A stretch of DNA of 64,000 bases from JADGRA01 sp052143535. Lineage in GTDB: Bacteria; Myxococcota; Myxococcia; Myxococcales; Myxococcaceae. The translations under genes were made by a program, and so were the position numbers. Within the stretch, counting starts at the first letter, position 1; each line of letters starts with the position of its first letter. Positions 58,066 through 64,000 of this stretch are shown here, piece after piece. A model generated the notes under the pieces. The model had not been told where the DNA came from. It was given only the letters and a program-made list of their open reading frames with translations, and ran no database searches. The DNA lies in assembly GCA_052143535.1 (NCBI GenBank), contig JBKQSS010000080.1:55960-119959 (forward strand). Reading direction: 5' to 3'.

Positions 58066-61000
58066 TTAGTAGTCGCGGGACCAGACCGCGTCCAGCGAGC
58101 CAGCGTTGGCATCGCCGTATTCGAGCTGCAGGCTCCAGCGGCGGAGAAAACGGTACTCCACCCGGATGGCATTGGCATTCTGGTAGCGGAAAGGGTCGGC
58201 GTTGGTACGCGCTTGGTAGCCAATGTAGATGTCGTCGTTGACGTACTTCCCGGCTTCGAGACGGGTTTGGTTGACGCCCCGCTCGTCATTGCCCACCTCA
58301 ACGGACAGGACGTCGATGGGGACGGCCACCCCCACTGCCGTTTTCAGCTGGTTGGCCGCCCAGGAGCCGAGAATGGACACGCCGGCCTCTCCGCCCCCCA
58401 CCGAGCTGCTGCTGCCGAGGCTGCTCTGCACCAGCGTCGTTCGACCGGTGGCCAGCAGCGTGTAAATTTCGGACTCCGACATGGGCGGGTCGCTCGACGG
58501 GGTCACCTTGACGTTGGCCGCCTCCCCCGAGAAGTGCATGTAGACTTTGGCCTGAGAGAGGACGCTGCTGTAGACGCCGGTGACGTCCAGCTGCGCCTGC
58601 TCCGGCGGCCCCAAAAAGCGCACTTGGCCGCCGGGCTGGACCTCGAAGCGACGTCCCCAGACGTCTCCCCGGCCTCGGAGGATTTTCACCTCGCCCGAGA
58701 CGGCGAGCTGGCGCCCGAGCGCCACCGTGAAGGGCTCCGAGAGGCCGAGCTCCAGCGTCACGTCCTTGCTGCGGACGAAGACGTGCGCTGGCGCCTTTAG
58801 CCCGAGGCGAAGGAAGTCGCCCCCGGACGTTTCCGTCTCGGCCGTCGCTCCTCGGCGGCGCCGCGGCACGCTGGACAAGGCGCGGAGCGCCGTCTCTTGG
58901 TCGAGCGGCACGCCGTTGCGGGTGAGGACGACGTCCGGGGGGCTGCTCAAGTCCTGCAGGTTTTTTCGGCGGACTTCCGGCAGCTGGAGCTCGGCCTGGG
59001 AGAGCTCGACCTGGGAGAGGTTGACTGTCCACGGGGTGGCCGACCCGCTCAGCTGCGCCTTCAGCGTGGCGAAGCACCACAGCTGGTCATCCAAGATGAC
59101 TGGCAAGTCCCGGCTGCTCAGCGTGCCCGACAAGGCAAAACCCCCGGCGGCGCGAGTCCCCAAAAGCTGCAGCGACAGGGTGCCTCCTTGCACTTTGGCC
59201 GAGAGCTGCTCAATGGCGAAGCGCTCATTGCTCGCCGACGCCTTGAGCTGAATGTCCTGGTACAGCCCATAGCCGATGATGCCCACCGCTCCATCCGTCC
59301 AGGACAGGGCGCCCTTCAGCTCGGGTTGGCCCAACGTCCCGGTGGCCTGACCCTGCACCTGCAGCTTCCCCGAGATGCTGCGCACCCCTGGCAAGAGGCC
59401 GGCAATGAAGTCCGGCTCGAAGTGCTCCGAGTGCAGCTGGGCCGTCAGCGGCGCCTCCGACAGAGGAAGGCCGCGCCGCAGGGCGGGCAACGCGAGGTCG
59501 AGCTGCAGCTGAGCCTCCAAGTCCAGCCGTCCCCCGGCGGCCGACTGCAGCCTGACGTCCAGCGTCTCCCGTCCGTCCGCGTAGCGCAGGTGCCCCGTCC
59601 CCTCGAAGTGCGCGCCGTCGCTTGGACCGAGGTGAGTGGCCGTCGCGGTGGCGGTCAGGGTGGGGGCGCTCAGTGTGCCATGGCCCTCGAAGCTGAGCTG
59701 AAGTAGCCCATCCAAAAGACGCCGGTCACGGCGCAACCGGTTGACGCCCAAAGGCAGCTGGTTGAGGTGGAAGGGGCCGAGGTCCCCAGAGAGCTCCAGC
59801 GCGGCGTGCGACAGCTCCTCGCTCGACGCGGCCCACAGCCCCCCGAGCGGCGCTCCCCAGGCGCCGCGCACCGAGCCTCTGTCCAACGCCAGCCCGGTGA
59901 GGGTGAGCCGTGCCTGCACCGTCTCTCCGGCTTCAACCACAAGGTGCACCTGGCCCTCCGGCCAGGAGGCCAAGACCAGCTTCTGCAGCTCGACGTCGGC
60001 CTTGCCCCGAGGGTCGGCCAGTGTGCCGCTCAGCGTGGCGCGTAAAGAGGCCATCCCCTCGATGCTCCGGTGGACGAGTCCCGCCTTTTGAAGCGGCGCC
60101 AGCGACAGGCCTTCGGCCTGGACACTGGCCTTGAGGGGCACGCTGCGCCAGCCAGCCCAGCTGCGGCGACGGGCCAACAGTTGGCCTGTACTTTCCAGAA
60201 AAGCCTCCGCCTGGAGGCCGCCGTTGAGCCCCTCTGCAGACAGGGTGACCCTCATCGGCGTCGCTTCGTCTCCCTCGAGGCTGAGGCTGCCCTGCGCCGC
60301 CGGTAGCCCGAAGGCCACCAACTCCGCCGCATGCACGCTGAGGTGCAGCGAGGGGGCGTCGGCGAAACCCTCGACGCTGGCCGTGGCGTCCAGTTGCCCG
60401 CGCACCACCGCCGTCCCGGAGGGACACCCGCCCGACAGCAATCCCGCCTTGGCCAAGTCACACAAGGCTTGGCCCACCTCGAGGTGAGCGGCCTTGAGGT
60501 GAAGGGTCGCCGGCTGGTGGACGCGGCGGGTGAGAGCGGCTTCGGGGCCTTCCAGCTCCACCTCCACCGCGCTCTGGGAGGCCTGAAGGCGCCCCGTGAG
60601 CGCGAGTCGCTCTCCACTGCGCCGTCCCTCGAGCTGGGCGCTCAGGCCTTGAAGCCCGTGCCAGCCGCCGTTGGCGAGGGTGGCCCGGACAGAGACGTCC
60701 GGGTGGCTCTCGGCCCCCTGGACGTCCGCCGTCAGCGCGAGAATGCCGGCCAGTCCCGACGGCGCTGGCAAAAGCGCCGGCAGCCGAGCCAAGTCCAGGG
60801 CTGCCACCCGGAGAGCGCCCTCCAGCTGCCCTTGCGCCACGCGCACGCTGAGGCTGATGGATTGGTTGCCCGAGACGAGCTCCAGTCTTTCCGTCTGAAG
60901 CCGCGCCTGGTCAAAGCGCACTCGGGCGGGTGCCTTGAGGGCCCAGCGCTCCATGGGAAAGTCGAGCTCCAGGGTGTCCAGCAACAGGCCCCGGCCGTCG

Positions 61001-62661
61001 CCATCGGCCGTGCCGGCCAGCTGCAGCCGCAGTGGGCCGGCTGCGGTGAGTTGCAGCTCGATTGCCTGTGCCTCGGTGCGCAGCGTGCCGCGGACGTCTT
61101 TCAGCGAGCGACCGGCGAGTTTCAGCGCACTGGCCTGCAGGCTGGCGTTGGACTGCAGAGGCCGAGTGACGTCCGGAAGGTGCCCGGTGAGCTCCAGCCC
61201 TTCGGCCGACAACGGGCCCACCGCCAGTGTCGCGAAGTGCCCCTCCGCCTGGAGCCCGGGGTGGGTGGGGCGTCCGGACACCTCGAGGTGCAGCGAGCCG
61301 TGGCCGGCCAGGGGCGGCAGGGAGAGGACGTCGCCGAAGGCGTCCACCAAGGCGGCGAGGCGATGGACTTCAAGGTGCAGCGTGCCCTGCAGGGAAGTCC
61401 GCGTCCAACTCCCGCTTCCGGAGAGCTCGAGGCCAGGGAGTGTTGCCTTGAGAGAGGACAGCTCGACGCGTCCGTGCTGCAAAGCCAGCCGCATCTCCAC
61501 CGGACCGACGTCCTCTCCGTGGACTTGGCCCCTCGGCAGTGTCAGCTGGAGGGCACCGCGGGCCGCGCTCCAGGAGCCTCCTTGGCCGGCGCCCTCGAGG
61601 CTGAAGGCCAGGTCGCTCTTGGGCCCATGGCCAAACAGCTCGGCCAAGTCCACGTGCTGCACCCGGAGGTGCACTGTCTGGGCCGAAGCGCGCTCGACGT
61701 CGACGTCGCCTTGGAGCTCGACACGGGCGCGCCCTGCCGCGGCACGCAGGGAGACGAGAAAGCCCGACTCCCCGGTCCGCGCGTTGCCGCTGACTTCCAG
61801 TGGAACGCGGAGCGGCCAGCCGCGCACCAAAGCCCGGGCCAGGCTCGGTGCGACGTCGAGCGCGAGGTGCCCGTCGAGCTCGGTACCCCCGCGCCGGTGG
61901 ACGTCCCCAACAACGTTCGCCCCGGCGGCGTGAATGTCCACGTCCGCCGAAAAGGCACTGCCCCGGTGCTCGGTGGCAAGGACCAGGGTGACGGGGCCGG
62001 GGGCGGGCTGCACCAACGCCCCGTTGCCCCGTGTCTCGAGCTGAAAGTCCCCGGAACGCAAGCCATAGCGCCCAGCTCCGGTGAGGGCCAAGCCCTGAAG
62101 CAACAGGGGCAGTGCTTCGGTCGTCTTCACCTGGAGCCGGCCTTGTGTCACCTCGAAGCGGTGGACAATGAAGGTGAGGGGCAAAGGCTGTCCGCCTGCG
62201 CCCGGGGGCCCGGGGAGGCGGGGGGCAAACGTCCGGTCGAGGTTGGAGCCGTCTTCATCGAGAATGATGGTGAAAGAGGGTTGCGTCAGCGAGACGGCGC
62301 GCGCCTCGATGTGGCCGCGCAACAGCGCGCTCCAGACGAGCTCCACGTCCACTTTCTCGATGAAGGCCACCGGCGTCCCTTCCGAGTCCAGAAGGGAGGC
62401 CCCGCGCACGACGACGTGGTCTCCTTGGAGGGTGGCCCCCACCGCCTCCACTCGCCCGGTGATGGCGTTGTTGGCCGCGTCGAGGCCGATGCGCAACAGG
62501 CGCGCCGTCCCGCTCGGCGTTTGCAGGTAGGCGAGGACGCCGTTGAAAGCGAGTAACAGAAACAGCGCCAACCCGCCGAGGACAAGCAGCGCCCGACGCA
62601 GGTGCGCAGCCAACGTCGGCGGTTGGCGCGGGGCGGGCGGGACGAGGGCGTCGCCAGTCAC
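58066..62661 (-). CDS. tamB: TamB-like translocation and assembly module protein
   Basis: About 1531 residues. An N-terminal inner-membrane anchor (RRALLVLGGLALFLLLAFNG) is followed by long repetitive beta-helical AsmA/TamB-type sequence. The C-terminal DUF490 domain is clear (LQLPEVRRKNLQDLSSPPD, GRGDVWGRRFEVQPGGQVRF, PEQAQLDVTGVYSS, YTLLATGRTTLVQSS). TamB spans the periplasm and helps outer-membrane assembly and lipid transport. GTG 62661 is preferred to TTG 62685 because GGGGAG is about 10 bases upstream of it, and the tamA stop then lies just before it (TGAG GTG). It is 9 bases from exbB. Confidence 0.93.
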   Translation of the reverse strand: MTGDALVPPAPRQPPTLAAHLRRALLVLGGLALFLLLAFNGVLAYLQTPSGTARLLRIGLDAANNAITGRVEAVGATLQGDHVVVRGASLLDSEGTPVAFIEKVDVELVWSALLRGHIEARAVSLTQPSFTIILDEDGSNLDRTFAPRLPGPPGAGGQPLPLTFIVHRFEVTQGRLQVKTTEALPLLLQGLALTGAGRYGLRSGDFQLETRGNGALVQPAPGPVTLVLATEHRGSAFSADVDIHAAGANVVGDVHRRGGTELDGHLALDVAPSLARALVRGWPLRVPLEVSGNARTGESGFLVSLRAAAGRARVELQGDVDVERASAQTVHLRVQHVDLAELFGHGPKSDLAFSLEGAGQGGSWSAARGALQLTLPRGQVHGEDVGPVEMRLALQHGRVELSSLKATLPGLELSGSGSWTRTSLQGTLHLEVHRLAALVDAFGDVLSLPPLAGHGSLHLEVSGRPTHPGLQAEGHFATLAVGPLSAEGLELTGHLPDVTRPLQSNASLQASALKLAGRSLKDVRGTLRTEAQAIELQLTAAGPLRLQLAGTADGDGRGLLLDTLELDFPMERWALKAPARVRFDQARLQTERLELVSGNQSISLSVRVAQGQLEGALRVAALDLARLPALLPAPSGLAGILALTADVQGAESHPDVSVRATLANGGWHGLQGLSAQLEGRRSGERLALTGRLQASQSAVEVELEGPEAALTRRVHQPATLHLKAAHLEVGQALCDLAKAGLLSGGCPSGTAVVRGQLDATASVEGFADAPSLHLSVHAAELVAFGLPAAQGSLSLEGDEATPMRVTLSAEGLNGGLQAEAFLESTGQLLARRRSWAGWRSVPLKASVQAEGLSLAPLQKAGLVHRSIEGMASLRATLSGTLADPRGKADVELQKLVLASWPEGQVHLVVEAGETVQARLTLTGLALDRGSVRGAWGAPLGGLWAASSEELSHAALELSGDLGPFHLNQLPLGVNRLRRDRRLLDGLLQLSFEGHGTLSAPTLTATATATHLGPSDGAHFEGTGHLRYADGRETLDVRLQSAAGGRLDLEAQLQLDLALPALRRGLPLSEAPLTAQLHSEHFEPDFIAGLLPGVRSISGKLQVQGQATGTLGQPELKGALSWTDGAVGIIGYGLYQDIQLKASASNERFAIEQLSAKVQGGTLSLQLLGTRAAGGFALSGTLSSRDLPVILDDQLWCFATLKAQLSGSATPWTVNLSQVELSQAELQLPEVRRKNLQDLSSPPDVVLTRNGVPLDQETALRALSSVPRRRRGATAETETSGGDFLRLGLKAPAHVFVRSKDVTLELGLSEPFTVALGRQLAVSGEVKILRGRGDVWGRRFEVQPGGQVRFLGPPEQAQLDVTGVYSSVLSQAKVYMHFSGEAANVKVTPSSDPPMSESEIYTLLATGRTTLVQSSLGSSSSVGGGEAGVSILGSWAANQLKTAVGVAVPIDVLSVEVGNDERGVNQTRLEAGKYVNDDIYIGYQARTNADPFRYQNANAIRVEYRFLRRWSLQLEYGDANAGSLDAVWSRDY

Positions 62662-62662
62662 C

Positions 62663-64000
62663 TCAGAAGGACTCCCCAATGGCAAAGCTCAGCGCGCACC
62701 GGCTCCAGGGCGCTCCGGCGTAGTTGGGCGCATAGTCGTTCGAGGAGAAGGCGATGCATCCGGTGTTGGAGGTGTAGCGCACGCCGGGCTGCACCGGGAC
62801 GACGGGCAGCGGCCCGCCGAAGTTAAGTCGGTAGCCGAAGTCGATGCGCAAAAGCCCGACCGGCGTCCGGTAGCGGAGGCCGATGCCCACCGCCACCTGG
62901 GTGGTGGACAAGTCGTCCCAGCTGAACGCGCCGTAGCTGACGAATCCCGCATCCACGAAGAAAGCCAGCACCCATTCCCGGGCAAACGCCCAGCGAAGCT
63001 CTAAGGAGGTGTCGAGCAGTCCGTTTCCACCGATGGGCACCACGTAGCCGACGTACTGGGCTGGCTGTCCAACCGGGGCCACCAGCGACCCGGCGGCTGC
63101 GCTGGGCGTCAGCGGCTGGTTGGCCAGCGGAAGCAGGGGTGACAGCTGGCGGCTTCCAAAGCCCCGGTTGGAGCCGGCCCCACCAGCGAAGAAGCGGTTG
63201 ACGATGGGGGAGGGGTCGCAGGCCTGAGCGGACAGCCCAGCCTCGGCGCTGATGCTGCAGGGGTGGGGCTGCAGGATGGTGCCCACCATCACCCTGGCCG
63301 CGAAGGTGACAGTGCCGACGGTGAGGTAGGCCCGGGCCTCGGGAAGGATGCGGATGTAGTCGTAGCCGCTCCCCGACCAGGCACCCGACTCCTGGAAGGA
63401 GACGCCGAGGTAGTAGCCGCGCTTGGCATCCACGATGTCATCGCGGGCGTCCCACACCACCGTCTGCTCGAAATAGCCAAGCCGCTGGAGGCAAGGCGAG
63501 CTCTCGCAGCCATAGGCCAACAGCGGCGCGTCGCCGGTGAGGCCGCTGGTGACGCCGGTGACTTGGTCCAGCTCGAAGGCGTAGGTCGGGGATAGGACGA
63601 GGCGCGGCACCGGCTCCCAGGCCACGCCGACGCGTCCGCGTCCGCCGATGTAGCCGTAGCCGGCCTCGACTTGCTTGTAGAGGTTGACGCTGGCCAGAAA
63701 CTTGAGCGTCGGAGCAAAGAAGTTGGGCTGCTGAAATTGGGCGCTGAAGTCCAGGACCAAGCCGTTGGTTTGGATGTCCCACACGGCCGGCACAAACGCC
63801 CAGCCCACCTTGGCCTTGAGGGTGAGCTGTCGCAGGCCACCGAGGAAATTGCGGTCGACGTACTCGGCCGTGGCCCGCACTTCCTGGCGCGCCGGGTCAA
63901 AGCCCAGGCCTCCCCCGTAGCGGACGGTGTGGAAGGGAGCCTCGCGAACGTCGATGAGGACCGGCACCGTGTCGGTGGTGGCGTCGGGCCTGCCCACCGT
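62663..64000 (-). CDS. tamA: TamA/Omp85-family outer-membrane protein, N-terminal end beyond window
   Basis: The minus-strand frame is open to the right edge, so the N-terminal POTRA domains are mostly outside the window. About 445 residues are visible: the end of the POTRA region (VPVLIDVREAPFHTVRYGGG) and a 16-strand-type barrel. The L6 loop motif is FFAGGAGSNRGFGSRQL. The chain ends in Phe (FAIGESF), the terminal aromatic signal for barrel insertion. Position right before tamB makes it the TamA partner, not BamA. The stop TGA is at 62663-62665. Confidence 0.9.
   Translation of the reverse strand, partial: TVGRPDATTDTVPVLIDVREAPFHTVRYGGGLGFDPARQEVRATAEYVDRNFLGGLRQLTLKAKVGWAFVPAVWDIQTNGLVLDFSAQFQQPNFFAPTLKFLASVNLYKQVEAGYGYIGGRGRVGVAWEPVPRLVLSPTYAFELDQVTGVTSGLTGDAPLLAYGCESSPCLQRLGYFEQTVVWDARDDIVDAKRGYYLGVSFQESGAWSGSGYDYIRILPEARAYLTVGTVTFAARVMVGTILQPHPCSISAEAGLSAQACDPSPIVNRFFAGGAGSNRGFGSRQLSPLLPLANQPLTPSAAAGSLVAPVGQPAQYVGYVVPIGGNGLLDTSLELRWAFAREWVLAFFVDAGFVSYGAFSWDDLSTTQVAVGIGLRYRTPVGLLRIDFGYRLNFGGPLPVVPVQPGVRYTSNTGCIAFSSNDYAPNYAGAPWSRCALSFAIGESF

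Noticed and set aside
1..64000. CRISPR array, insertion sequence, phage or integron
   Set aside because: No spaced direct repeats, transposase, integrase or phage gene was seen in reading all genes of the window.

Overview
This is a very GC-rich, gene-dense bacterial chromosome segment. Many start codons are GTG or TTG, and genes often overlap at GTGA/ATGA junctions. The content points to a Gram-negative, probably a myxobacterium or close relative (Myxococcota): a response regulator with a PATAN/DUF4388 output domain, Cys-rich NCGxCG lipoproteins, a mannose-family PTS encoded beside HPr kinase and RapZ, TamA/TamB with ExbB/ExbD/TonB, and a MoxR/DUF58/BatA-type operon. Taxonomy is inferred from gene content only; no rRNA or tRNA gene was seen.

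Layout. 0-9 kb: 3' part of prolyl-tRNA synthetase, a receiver-PATAN regulator, an HdeD-like membrane protein, a serine beta-lactamase-like hydrolase, a cardiolipin synthase, NagZ and glutathione synthetase. 9-18 kb (minus): a tightly coupled operon DUF4175 / zinc-peptidase-TPR / MoxR ATPase / DUF58 / BatA-like. 18-23 kb: an HSDL2-like dehydrogenase, a small outer-membrane protein that appears frameshifted, a long-chain acyl-CoA dehydrogenase and a second cardiolipin synthase. 23-24.5 kb: three related small Cys-rich lipoproteins. 24.6-31.9 kb: a cobalamin riboswitch followed by six coupled genes: BtuB receptor, a Cys-rich lipoprotein with a probable beta-propeller, BtuF, BtuC, BtuD and a TonB-like protein. 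32-34.5 kb: a lipoprotein, a HIT hydrolase and a GT22-type glycosyltransferase. 34.5-41.2 kb: HPr kinase, RapZ and a full PTS phosphorelay (IIA, IIB, IIC, IID, HPr, EI). 41.2-46.8 kb: an ArnT-like transferase, MetK, a small lipoprotein, a 50-residue membrane protein divergent from a CGNR regulator, and AhcY. 46.9-54.7 kb: an MltF-like transglycosylase with two substrate-binding domains, UppP, a Nudix CoA hydrolase, ManC, phosphomannomutase, PurE and PurK. 54.7-64 kb: DoxX and LysR divergent, then TonB/ExbD/ExbB and TamB/TamA on the minus strand, TamA running off the window.

How it works together. Much of the window serves the cell envelope: energised outer-membrane uptake (two TonB proteins, ExbBD, BtuB), outer-membrane biogenesis (TamAB), phospholipid synthesis (two Cls), peptidoglycan recycling (NagZ, MltF, UppP) and sugar-nucleotide supply (ManC/PMM). 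MetK and AhcY together cover two steps of the activated-methyl cycle. The most striking unit is the B12 operon. It carries a lipoprotein in the position and with the general form of the Bacteroides BtuG surface protein, and also its own TonB. The second is a small divergent regulon with a symmetric four-half-site operator at 44678-44750.
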